Part shown: one piece after another, positions 44,636-55,448 of the stretch
Layout of the letters: each line of letters opens with the position of its first letter
Numbering within the stretch: position 1 is the first letter of the stretch
Source: Kuschelorhynchus macadamiae
Taxonomy: Eukaryota; Arthropoda; Insecta; Coleoptera; Curculionidae
Assembly: GCA_030620095.1 (NCBI GenBank)
Contig: JAUTXW010000059.1
Span: forward strand, 62,001 to 126,000
Length of the DNA: 64,000 nt
Reading direction: 5' to 3'
The notes under the pieces: model-generated
Told to the model about the DNA's origin: nothing
Database searches by the model: none
The model's input: the letters and a program-made list of their open reading frames with translations, nothing else
Program-made: the position numbers and the translations under genes

Positions 44636-45130
44636 TCAAAAAAAATTGTATTAAAAATTGTAAGAGCTGGTTTAATGACAGAGACATCAGTAAATATACT
44701 ATTATGAACCCACAACCACCAAAATTATATTCCTTAATAAAACTTCATAAACCCGGTTACTATAAAACTAGTAGAAAGTCTTTTGAACAGAAAATCAGGT
44801 AATTGTGTTAAAAAACAAGAATTGTACTTACTTACCGAACGTTTAGAACAAAATTACTTTGAATTCAATAATAAACTTTACACGAGCACTGAAGGTTTAA
44901 TTATGGGCAACCCATTAAGCTCCTTACTTGCTGAAATATTTTTGGATAGTCTAGAAAATCAAACATTTCATATATAGGATATATAGGAACTGAACGACCA
45001 TTAAATATTTTTCTTGAATATATTAATAACCTTCATTCTAATATAAAATTTACAAATTGAACAAAAATTATTTTTGAATCATTTTGAAAGCATTTCCCTA
45101 ATGCCCTGCTTTAAAAACAATTTAAGTTTT
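44636..45130 (+). pseudogene. Penelope-like reverse transcriptase fragment
   Basis: In shifting frames it reads PQPPKLYSLIKLHKPG (the PLE pattern P-x-LYGLPKIHKP), LYLLTERLEQNYFEFNNKLY and TSTEGLIMGNPLSSLLAEIF (pattern QTDGLAMGSPLSPVLAELFM), then YINNLHSNIKFT. The catalytic DD box expected just after is missing, and a block between the first two motifs is deleted. No GIY-YIG endonuclease was recognised downstream. The copy is dead. Confidence 0.85.
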
Positions 45131-46054
45131 ACTTTCTATTTTATCAAATAAGTTATGACTTATTCTTAAAAAGTATGAGTCTTTATCGATCCTTCAATAC
45201 CAAAAAAACTAAAAAAGAAAATGCAATCTTAAGATATCAGGTATTAATAAGGAAAAGTCACACTGAGGTGACCTGAAATTAAAATTTTGGAAAAACACAA
45301 AAAGCAATATTTTCTAACTACTACCAGTATAATAACAAACAGAAAAAAAAACTAGGTCTCTTTTGAGAAATATGGACAATTTCTTCGATTTTTACTACCA
45401 GTATATCTATTATCTAACGACTCTCTAGCGAGAGTTACTCAAATAATAGTTAGCTTGCAGAAGTTGTCCCGGAATAATGGGAATTAATTATCTAAATCAT
45501 AAAAACAATTTAATATCCAGCCTGTCAAGGGGGTCCGATAAAATATTAATAACTATCACATAATACCGTTTTCTTTGCCTTTCTAACATCATTAAATATT
45601 ATTGTTGATATAATTATTTTTACATATATTTTTATTAGATCACCCTTATATTTTTTCTATTAGTTACATGCCTATACGAAAGCACAGTGGGGCTTCGTTA
45701 ACAGCATCATAAGCATTACAAAAAATAGCAGTATCGTACAAACAAATATTTTGTTTACAAGAAACCGAAAAACTCTAAATACAGACACCCTTACCTCGTA
45801 TACACAATGTAAAGTTCGTAATTTATATAAGCTTTCAATTTAATTTGCTTTCTCGTATGTTTGCCTTTCAAGTTTCAGGATTTGTAACTCATTTTGAAGC
45901 ACCTACTGGCATCCGATTTAGCTACCATTTGGCATACTTATGTAACCTCGGTAATAATGCGATAATATGGTACCATGGAGTTAAAAAATCGTAAATATCT
46001 TATATAGTGTTCCAAAGAAATAACGCTAAAATTAAAAAAATAAATAGACGTAAG
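45131..46054. other. Intergenic stretch, no gene recognised
   Basis: AT-rich, with no supported feature. Part of it could be a worn 3' portion of the Penelope-like copy. Confidence 0.45.
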
Positions 46055-46363
46055 AAATCCTTTTAAAAACAAGCTTTTATTTATAAACTATTGAACTAAA
46101 AAGTAAAAAATAATATTTAGTGTATGAAATCAAATGCATAAACATAAAACTTTTAAAAATTTGAATATTTTCATAAAAACTTGAGGGTGCCACCCCGGAA
46201 CGGGGGTGAGACGTCATCACATTTGAAATAAGGCCTCAGCTTTTAAGAAAATATTTAAATTTTTAAAACTTTCGTGTTTATGTATTTAATTTCATGCACT
46301 AAATATTACTTTTTTACTTTCTAGTTCGATAGTTTATAAATAAAAGTTGTTTTTAAAAGATTT
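46055..46363. repeat. Foldback MITE with ~130-bp arms
   Basis: Arm 46055-46186 pairs with 46233-46363 nearly throughout (outer ATCCTTTTAAAAACAAGC with GTTGTTTTTAAAAGAT; CATAAACATAAAAC with GTTTATGTATTT). The loop is GC-rich and itself holds CCACCCCGGAACGGGGGTG. It has no coding content. Confidence 0.88.
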
Positions 46364-47115
46364 GCATTGAGTAAATTTCGCATATCCATTAACCATTTTT
46401 TCAATGTAACATTGCCTTTGTTAGTTTTCTAAGAAAACAATAAATAAGCGTTATGCTGATTTTTTTTAATATAAACCTGACTATTGCAAACTATTTTAAT
46501 CCATAAAGGCTTCCGATTTCTTAGAGCCGAGCAGCCGATTGCCGTGGTAACTTTTCCCACAAAAGGTATCATTGTGCTTTGCGTTTCCAATCCCATCAGG
46601 AAAATCTCTTTTTCGGAACGGGTCTGGCGGAAAATTTAATTTTACATTTCCTCCAACTTTCGGGATGTAATTTTATTGAATTTAATCGTCTTTTATTCTC
46701 TAAAGTACATGGAAACATCGACTTTTACGGCATATTTGACAAAGGATTGTTTGTTTTATAGATAACAAGGAAGACAAAATAAAATATATAGATTTAAAGT
46801 TACAAAATTTGTATACACAGGCTTACTCTAGATGTATTTTTTTCGAAAAATACACAAAAACGTATCAGAGTAGAAAGGTGAAGTTATAGGTTTAAGTACT
46901 GGAAAAAAACAACCTAAGTACTGAACATACTAACCGCAATGACAGAAAAATAACTATATTTGAACTGAAATAACTCGGCCAAATCATATATGATATAAAC
47001 CTACCTTTCACCGTTGGAAATAGTTCTTCCGGATTACCCAGTCCAACAATTTAAATAATTACCGTGAGTTCATTTATCAGATCTCAAAAAATTAAAAAAA
47101 AAACCCTGAATTGTA

Positions 47116-48598
47116 CTATGGTTCTGTTTTAATTTATTGATTATGTGTTACCTGCACAAAGTCTCATAATGAGTTGTCATTTCATTATCATAGGCGAACA
47201 AAAACAAGCAAAAGATTAAAAGAAAAAACAGTTTATTTTAGAAAACTAGGGAAAAAATCGAATTTCAGGATTTATATTATTTTTTTTAAAGTGGCCTTTG
47301 ATAAAAAGGGCCTGAAATGCAAAATATTTAATTGAGGCGATCTAGTTTTTATTTGGCAAACAAACACAAACTCTTTATTGTAAACAAATGTCTTCGGCGG
47401 CTGTCAAAAGATGGCAGCAGCGCGCCAGACTTTTGACCCAGCTCAGATTGAACTTAAAAATTCTTTCTGTCAACATGACTTCTGCGAGTGATCCTGATAG
47501 TAATATGTCTTGAAACATTTTGTTTGCTGTAGTTTACCTAAACTTAGTTTATTTTAATTAGAACGACGGTTATTTACCTGAAAAAGCCCTACATAAGATT
47601 TACTCAGAGTAAAATGGATAACATTATAGATTAATGCATTAAAATTATTCGCTTCAGAAAATAGCGGACTTACAGAACAAGAGATAGGATTCACGGAAGT
47701 ACGGCTTATCGGCGTAGAAGAGTGCAAGACTACACCAAGGGAAGACAGAAACTTGGTAAGCGCCGCACTGGCAAACCGAACATTTAATGCATCAAAGTTA
47801 AAAGCAATCAGTGGGCTTCAAATCACCACTCAAACAAATCGTAGAGATTAAATTTCCGGGAATTGAGAGCAAGATGTCGAAGAATTTGTGTGGAGGAACA
47901 CAGGGGATGGGGTTTTGATGAACGCCAACACTGTTTATTCTGAGGTGAATGTATCGGTCAGACGAAAGAGTACTAGCTTGGCGTAGGAAACAAAATATAT
48001 AACGAAAAAAATATGAAGCCACTAGTGGCCTTTGGGGGAAGTGGCTTGGCCATTTGGGATATGATTAAATTTAATGGTAAAACCGGGCTTGTGTTTATCG
48101 AATTAAGGTACATTAAATAGGACAAGCATACATAAATCAGCGTTTGCTAACGGTTGATGTTCCATTTGGCAAAAACTACAGAGTCCAAGATTTCGTTTTG
48201 GTTGAAGATAACGCACGACCTCATCGGGTAGCCACAGTTGCAAATTTCTTACACGAACACAATACTACAAACAATTGCAAAAAATAATATCAGATAGAGA
48301 ACAGCAACCTGGAAATCTAAACGATTTAAATAACACCATATCAGATGCCTAGGAAGAAATCTTGAAAAACTTCATTAAGTGTCTTGTCTTAAATATGTCT
48401 AACCGATGTAGTGATATTTTTCGTATTCACGGAGGACACACTCGACATTTATTTTCAGTGTTTTTTTTTTGTTTCCGTTGATTCAAGTTTTATTTTTGTT
48501 TTACATTTTTTCCGTGAATTTTCTAATATAAAATATATTTTTTTACTTAAGACTTTGTGCAGGTAACTCATTTTCAATAAATTAAAACAGAGCCACTA
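47116..48598 (+). mobile_element. Tc1-type DNA transposon, ~1.48 kb
   Basis: TIRs of about 48 bp (47116-47164 and 48550-48598) share CTGTTTTAATTTATTG and GTTACCTGCACAAAGTCT, and TA flanks both ends. The length, the TA flanks and the transposase inside all fit Tc1. Confidence 0.88.
47640..48440 (+). pseudogene. Tc1 transposase (dead)
   Basis: Fragments in changing frames follow the Tc1 order: TTPREDRNLVSAALANRTFN (helix-turn-helix region), SKLKAISGLQITTQT, RRKS/KYITKK near the first catalytic Asp (the usual TDES is lost), IKFNGKTGLVFIE, VLVEDNARPHRVATVANFL with the second Asp intact, and HGGHTRH at the C-terminus. The third acidic residue region is lost. Multiple stops and frameshifts. Confidence 0.88.
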
Positions 48599-49074
48599 TA
48601 AAACGCAGTGTTTCTTTAAATATTTAGATATCTAAGAAATGAAGTCACGGAGGACTAGAATGTCAAAAATCTCTGGAGGTATAATATCAATAAATAAAAT
48701 GGTGAAAAGAAAATATAAAATTGTGAACCATAATAGCCACAATTATGGAATAAACTTTCAGTGCTGTCTAGTACTTAGTTTGATTCACTGTATAAATGAC
48801 AGAAAAAAGAATAATTAATCAAATGTTAGTACCGGGTAATCCAGAAGAACCAATCTTTTCAAATGTGAAAGGTAGGTTTATATCGGATATTACTTGGCTA
48901 GTGTTCATGCTATAGGTTGTTGGGCGAGTACCTCGAGCGCTTTTAATATTTTAAACAGCAACTTTCGGAAAATAGAAACTTTTGGTATTTTCCAGGAGAT
49001 GAGAATAATTTTTCTTAAATAATTTTGAGATATAAGATTTTATTAAATTCATATGAAATGAAGAATTAAAAAAT

Positions 49075-49610
49075 TTTACGATTGTTCTATTATTTACACA
49101 GATGCATTGCATAACCTCGAGCATAACCTCATTGGTAAAGGGGCCGCCTCATTTGTAGCGTCAGAAAATGTCACCTCTAAATTTAAAGGCACTAAGAACT
49201 TCAATTTCTTTTACAGTTGCCATCGCTCTTTTGGGCGTCCTCAAATTCTCATTTAATACTGAATAGTCTAATTTGTTATTGTATTAGACTCCCGATCTGT
49301 TTTAATGGGATTACTTTGTATTTAAAGCTGGTCCCTTAAGACAAACCCATTATAATTTGAAATCAAATTAATTTGTTACAAACTAAAGTTTAGACGGGAA
49401 AACGTTATTTTTGTATGGGATTAATGAAAACAAATATGTAGATTCATTAGCAAATCAAACCACTCTTAATAAAGAAAATTTCAAATTTCCATTGAATTGT
49501 CCAAATAGCACCAATAAAATAAAACAAAACTACATTAACAACTGGAAAACTAGAAAATGCGAATTTTACCATCAACGAACCTTCTAATTACATCCTTATA
49601 TACCCAAACT
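49075..49610 (+). pseudogene. RNase H domain fragment of a non-LTR retrotransposon
   Basis: It reads CSIIYTDALHNLEHN (the TDAS pattern), GKGAASFVASENVTSKF, then in other frames LDSRSVLMGLL (second Asp, SDSxSVL pattern), KTNPLIFEIK-like and VDSLANQTTLNKENFKF, ending NNWKTRKCEFYH. These are the motifs of the cellular-type RNase H at the end of I/R1/Loa-like or related ORF2 proteins. No RT is attached, so it is an isolated 3' fragment. It is dead. Confidence 0.8.
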
Positions 49611-49988
49611 TTTTTCTTTTTTATTATTTTTATTTTATATATTATTATTTTTATTAAAAATATATTAAGTAATTTGGTTCTACATCCTATATCAAGCACA
49701 TTAAAGAGATTTATTACATTAAACAATGCTTTAAACACAAGTGTTCAGAACAGTAAGTCAATAAATAAATAGAACAATAAACTAAACTAGGTTGCATAAC
49801 GCCTAATTCCTAATTTTAAATTTATGAATCATATTTGATTTTTTATGGACTGTTTGAACAATCTTAAATAAATAAAGTACTAAAAATTAGATTTGATTTT
49901 TTTAGTGTTTCAGTAGTAGAAGCCTGTTATATGAGACTATTTAAGCCTTTGGTAGTGCTTACGTTTATCTGATAAATATTGTTTAAGG

Positions 49989-50231
49989 CAAATAAATGAA
50001 AACACAAGTTTTATTTTGTTAACTGTAGCTTATTTTATTTTTGCACTAGGCGTGACTGTAGTTTCGTACTACAAGTAAATTTTTAAACGCAATCAGGATA
50101 TTTACAATCAATTTGATTGTAACTTCATTGCGTTTGAAAATGTACCAGTATTACGAAACTGTAGACACGCCTAGTACAAAAATAAAATAAGTGACAATTA
50201 ACAAAGTAAAACTTGTGTTTTCATTTATTTG
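49989..50231. repeat. Foldback MITE, 243 bp
   Basis: Arms 49989-50092 and 50129-50231 pair almost throughout (AATGAAAACACAAGTTTTA with AAAACTTGTGTTTTCATT; CACTAGGCGTG with CACGCCTAGTA; AAACGCAAT with ATTGCGTTT). Confidence 0.9.
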
Positions 50232-50339
50232 TTAAAATATATTGTCACAAAGTATCAGATGACTCTATTAAATCTTTATTATTTAAGATTCTAGAATTAT
50301 AACTATGTACGTTATGTACGAATATAATATTAGTAATGG

Positions 50340-50848
50340 AATTTTGAGTTTTAGTTATTACCTTAAACATGTATTTTCATTTACCCAAATTTCTAAGGTA
50401 TATTAACTGACAGATTTCCAGTCCCTTCATATAAGTCTTGTGTGTGTATAAACCATTCCATATTAAATCAAATTTTTAGGACTTTTTTCCGTATAACTTG
50501 TATTTTATTAAAGTTAACTCTACCACACGTGCCCCATATAGGGATGAGGTATCTAAAATTTGAAATATGGATGGTGTACCCTCATCTTTGCACTATGAGT
50601 TAAGTATCCTCGGTTTGAATATAAAACCCCAATCATTTACACAGTTTTCTGATAACATGTCTAATTTCTTCACTCCAGCTTAAATTTTCGTCTGTTACTA
50701 ATTCTAAATATTTAATGCTACTACTATATTGTATCACAATGTTTTTTGTTCTGAAAAACATACATTTAGTTTTTGTCTCAGATTATCTTAAGTTTATTGC
50801 TCAATAATTACCCACAATACAGTTTCAAGTCTTCATTTACCATACATT
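50340..50848 (-). pseudogene. ORF2 RT C-terminal part of the minus-strand non-LTR element
   Basis: Reading minus from 50848: ENCECMVNEDLKLYCG, then in shifting frames MIGVLYSNRGYLTHSAKM, IPHPYMGHVW (a second reading of the same region gives PIWGTCGRVNFNKIQVIRKK) and WFIHTQDLYEGTGNLSVN. These match the usual thumb region (YGIxVWG...INKIQxLQxKILKII). It joins the portion upstream of 55448. Confidence 0.8.
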
Positions 50849-50889
50849 CACAATTTTCCGAGGAGTGTTTCACGACCTAAAAATATGTA

Positions 50890-51050
50890 CACCACTGCCG
50901 ATTTCGGTAGTAATCACTGAAAAATAGTGTATATTTCCTATATTGCCTATATTTTAAGCTTACTGCCTACACTGCCGCTTTACTGCCATTATTTTCGGTT
51001 TACTGAAAAAATTGCCGTTTTTACGGTCACTGCCTCGTTACTGCCACACT
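50890..51050 (+). repeat. ACTGCC subterminal repeats, left end
   Basis: ACTGCC occurs about six times and TTGCC about twice, in one orientation, within about 160 bases (for example CTGCCTACACTGCCGCTTTA). Such clusters are typical transposase-binding sites in hAT and similar elements. Confidence 0.7.
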
Positions 51051-52061
51051 GTCTTACAATTTAATCAAAACTCCGAGTTTTTAAAAACGTAAACCACATT
51101 TAGACACCTTAAGACTGTTTTTAATATCTTTACTTAACATTGTAGACTAAACTTACTGTGTGTTTTATTAGATCTTTCAAAGCTAATGAAAATGTTAAGC
51201 ATGTTTCGTTAACATTGATTTGTTCTCGAGTTAATAGCACTTGAAAAGTTGCAGTTGTGCTATTTTGACATCCTGTATATTCTAGGTATAATTTAAACAG
51301 TTTAACTTAGAGCAAAACTAATTTGATTTTCATTATTTTTGAAAAACGTCGATTTTGAATATACCGCTTAACTTTCGTATTTCACGAGATAAGAAACAGT
51401 TTTATCAATAATTTTTGGCTTTTTTATTCTCTATAGTGTATGTGATGGTGCATTAAGACTTTCAATCCGACGTTTCGTATTGTGGAGCCCATCATCAACT
51501 TATTTTTTCTTAATACAGACCTAGATGTTTTATTTCACTTTAACTTCTCGACTCGCCAAAACCAATGATGTGTCATCTCATCATATATCTCAAAAATTTA
51601 GAGGGCTATGAAAATGTTGTTTCCGGCATCTTAAATTTCCTAAAAAAAGACAAAGTGTATCATTAAAACCGTTTCCCTCTACCTTACTAATAGTTGAGAT
51701 ATACAGTAGAGTCGAAAATGGGATACCCTGTACAAGGTGTTTTTTTTATTTTTAAAATATATTTTGTTTGTGTGCGCCTGATAAAAAAGAGATCTATCTA
51801 TTTAAAGTAGAATATATAGAATGATCTATTTAAAAAATATGACTTCTGTTTTTTACTCAACTTTTTAACTTTGTTTTTAACAGGTTGATACCGGTAAAAG
51901 AAAACATAAAAACAAATTGTCAGTTTTGTACTTACACTTTTTTTGTCTAAAAAATGAATTACGAAAATGGATGTCGAAATATAAAAGTCCACCCTGTACA
52001 TGGATAATAAATAAAATGTAAAATTAGACGAGATCGACGACTATGACACAGTTAAGAATCC

Positions 52062-53131
52062 ACCCATATTGGACCAATATTATTTCTCCTATTCATCACC
52101 GTCGTTACATCTTGCTTTATTAACAGCAACTGTCTTCTGTTCGCTGATAACTTGAAATTCTTTATGTCCAACACGTCGAATAACTCTGAACTACAGTCCG
52201 ACTTAGATCGTTTTGTCTTTTGGTACAAGACAAACCTGTCAACATAGCAACGTGTTCTCATATTCACGTCTTACGATCCACAAACTCTACACGATCCCAT
52301 TGCATGAAAAGCCTTTCGAATGCTAGGATTTATCAAGAGACTCTCCCGACATTTCAACGAAACCAGAGTCATCAAATCAATTTATAATTGCTTTGTTTGG
52401 AGTTATCTTGAATACTGCTCTACCATATGGCGTCCTCGCTACACATGCTACATCAAGAGAGTCGAAAAAGTGCAACGCAAATTCTCTAATAACTTATTAT
52501 TTAAATTCCACTTTCTACTTCAAAATGTTAATTATAGTACGAGATTACTTCCGGATGGTATGTAGGGCTTAGCTGAGAGATGCAAACAAGCTCTGCCTTC
52601 AAGCTGCTCAACGGCAGCCTTGCTGGGTCAGGTGAGCTTTCTAGTCTCAGCTCGGCGTACTCGACATACCTTTCTCTTCTTCGTTAGAAGACACCGCACC
52701 AATTACGGCCAAAAACTCTGTTATTGTCCTATGTCGTGACTATAATAAATTCTATAATAACTGCGACATCTTCAATATTAGTCTTCCTGCCCTCAAAAGA
52801 TTTCTGAAGTTCGGGACAGCTTGATGGTTTTATTCGTTCTGTTCTAATTCACCCATTTTATTCATTTTATAATGCACTTATTTGCATTTTGTATTTCCTA
52901 TGGTCTCACTATTAATGAATTGAACATTAGTTATTAATAAGCTTTTGTTGTACCTCTTTAGTCCAGTCCTACTTTTAATCTTATGTTTAACCCTAGGTTC
53001 AACTCTTTTGTTTTTGTTTTCTTATTTAGTTTAGTTTTAGTATTCTTTTAGTTTAATCTAAATCTTTTTTCTTAAATTTGTATACGATTTAGAATCTTGA
53101 TTGTGTAGTATATTCTGAATAAATAAATAAA
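52062..53131 (+). pseudogene. 5'-truncated non-LTR retrotransposon fragment (Jockey/CR1-like RT C-terminus and tail)
   Basis: It reads GPILFLLFITVVTSCF and LLFADNLKFF (RT catalytic box FADD changed to FADN), then RMLGFIKRLSRHFNETRVIK and SYLEYCSTIWRPRY, then FYNNCDIFNISLPALKRFLK and a stop (about 52825). An AT-rich 3' region follows, ending in AATAAATAAATAAA at about 53117-53131, a tail typical of target-primed insertion. It lies inside the 4.6-kb DNA transposon, so it is younger than it. Confidence 0.88.
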
Positions 53132-53653
53132 CGTGCGGACTTCGAGCAGATAGGAATTTATGTAGAAGAATAGCCAACTATAAAGCATAAAATCTATTTT
53201 TTTATTAATAAGTATATAGTAAGTACATAAAATATCTAAGTTTCTCAACACCAAATAAATAAGCACTAATTTTTAATTCTAGAAATTCCTCATATAAGGT
53301 AGCTAATAGGGGCTTGTCATTAAGAAAAAAAGGAGTTAACTGTTAAAACATCTTATTTTAATTCAAAATACTAAAATGTTAAAGAGTAAATCAAGAATGT
53401 TTAATATTCTTATACAATTTAGAAGATGACCTTTAGTATCAAAAAATAGCCAGCACAGTGTTGAATATCTAACTAGTTTTGAAGTGCCATTTTTTATTTG
53501 AATATTTAGATATTGCTCTTATATTCTACTTAAGGATGAATTGTAGTTACGTACGTCTATTTCATCATATTGCAACAAGCCATTTAGATTTTTATCACCA
53601 ATCTTTACTATCATGGCTGTTGGTGTCTTCTAGTTTTAGACATGCCATATTTT

Positions 53654-54377
53654 GGAGATACAGGGTATTGCCATTTTTAAAAAAATCATTTTTTTTTTTA
53701 GTAATTCCATAATAGTTAGAGCTGTTTGAATAAGATTTGGCACAACCTCATAGGTATTTAAAATCTACATTTTGACAGCATCAAATAGTTTTTTGTCAAC
53801 CATGGGCGTAAGTATGGGTAACCATCTTTAGCTTTCTTAATACAAAGTTAATAGTCACTGATTTTTAAAAAAAATTATCAGCTTTATCGTTTAGAGCAAT
53901 TAAAAATACACAGAAAAAGCCTGTATTTTGTGATATGACAAGTAGTTTTAAAACAAATTATATTTTGATGTACACATTTGGCACACCTTACTACTTTTGG
54001 TTACGAACAAATATTTATAAAAAGGTTTTTTCTTAAAACGATCCAAGCAATAGTGAGATATGTAGTAGGTATTGTAGAGTTATGAGCAATTCCAACTCCA
54101 AATTATCGCAAAATACTAAAACGCTTTTTTTTGTGTATTTTTACTTGTGCTAAACAACAAAGTTGATAAAATTTTAAAAGATCACTGGCAGACCACGTTT
54201 TTATTAAGAAAGATATGGATGATTACCCATACATATGCACACGGTTGACATAAAAACTGATGCTACTGTCAGAATGTAGCCTTTAAATACCTATGAGCTT
54301 GAGCCAAATCTTAATCTAATAGCTCTTACAGTTATGGAATTACTAAAAAAAAAAAGGTTTAACACCCTGATCTCGAA
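53654..54377. repeat. Foldback element with ~190-bp arms and TACAGGGT ends
   Basis: Arm 53654-53843 pairs with about 54200-54377 (TTTTTTTTTTAGTAATTCCATAA with its inverse; AAGATTTGGC with GCCAAATCTT; CATAGGTATTTAAA with TTTAAATACCTATG). GATACAGGGTATTG (left) mirrors CACCCTGATCTCG (right). CACCCTGTGTA at 54481 may be its outer right end. Nested in the 4.6-kb DNA transposon. Confidence 0.82.
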
Positions 54378-54714
54378 AATAAAGAATTTGAGGACATATA
54401 TTACATACATAGAAACATTTTTTTATGATCCAAATGATCATAAAAAAATGATCATTTAATATTTACTCGACACTTAGGAGCACCCTGTGTATATATGTAT
54501 TTATGCAACCCTGTACATTAAAATCTAGGTGAAAAACCCTTTTTCTTTAAATGGGAACTTTACATAAAGTATAGTTAAAATAAGCTTAACCTCAACCTTA
54601 ATGTAAAAAAATAAAACCGTGCAATTAAAAAATTCTATGTAGCTGTGTCATGGGAGGCAATAAAAACGAAAATAAAAAACTAAATATTAAGGATACATTG
54701 CTTTATTCATGTAA

Positions 54715-54735
54715 AGGTTAGGTTAGGTTAGGTTG
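54715..54735 (+). repeat. Interstitial TTAGG telomere-type repeat
   Basis: About four units of GGTTA/TTAGG (AGGTTAGGTTAGGTTAGGTT), the insect telomere motif. A shorter opposite-strand copy (CCTAACCTAACCTA) lies at 7581-7594 inside the hAT-type element. Confidence 0.7.
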
Positions 54736-55229
54736 TTGCGAATAAATTATTTTACAAAAAATAAAAGTAGAAGCATACATCTACTTGGAATATGAAAGTT
54801 TTTAAAGATCGGATAACTGGTTCTTTTTCATCTAAGTTTAAATACAGACGTAAAACATCAATATCCCGTAATTATTTCCTTGAGTTTATACCAAAACATA
54901 AAAATTAGTGCTAACTTTTAAAAGTTTCTTTATAGCCACTAATTTTGGATCCTACTGTATATTTCCAGGTATTTTTTTAGTGTTCTGTTTTCGATACAGA
55001 TGAAAATAATAAACATTATCTAAAAAATCATTACTTATATCTAGAATTGTGAATTTTGTGTCTACGTTATAAATAGGTTATTTTTTATGATGTCATCAAA
55101 CATCTTTTGAATCGCGTAGCGACCCGACGCGATGCACAATTCGGCAGAAGCATCATCTCAAGACTAATTATTGAGCTTTCTGGTTGAGCGCATGATTGTC
55201 ACGTGTTATGAGGCGTGGTGGGAATGACA

Positions 55230-55436
55230 CTGCCTTCACTGACCACTGCTCGATTACTGCCTAAATACTGCCGAAATTGGTGTTATTTCCAGGTTTTTGC
55301 CCAGGTTTTATCTAACACTGCCACGCACTGCCCAATTTTTATAAAAAACTGCCTATTACTGCTCAATACTAAAAATATTGCATTATTGCCGCCACTGCGG
55401 TTCCACTTCTCAAAAAATGTACACCACTGCCTAGCG
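55230..55436 (+). repeat. ACTGCC subterminal repeats, right end
   Basis: About ten ACTGCC/ACTGCT/TTGCC words within about 205 bases, in the same orientation as at the left end (for example CACTGCCACGCACTGCCC). Confidence 0.7.
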
Positions 55437-55448
55437 TGAAACACCCCT

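Larger units (their letters stand above)
46976..48911. repeat. Outer inverted repeat enclosing the Tc1 element
   Basis: GATATAAACCTACCTTTCAC and CTTCCGGATTACCC (about 46990-47040) have inverse partners at 48836-48890 (GGTAATCCAGAAGAACC, GAAAGGTAGGTTTATATC). The Tc1 copy lies between the arms. This looks like an older palindromic element that received the Tc1. Confidence 0.7.
50859..55448. mobile_element. 4.6-kb DNA transposon with AGGRGTGTTTCACG ends and ACTGCC subterminal repeats
   Basis: The left TIR AGGAGTGTTTCACG starts at 50861 and its inverse CGTGAAACACCCCT ends at 55448. CACAATTTTC occurs at 50849-50858 and 55449-55458 as a duplicated target, two bases off the left TIR. Both ends are packed with ACTGCC/TTGCC words in the same orientation. 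The insertion splits an RT frame, which supports a real mobile unit. No transposase was recognised; about 1.1 kb is a nested non-LTR fragment and about 0.85 kb a foldback element. The long duplication fits hAT (8 bp) or Mutator-like (8-10 bp) elements. Confidence 0.75.
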
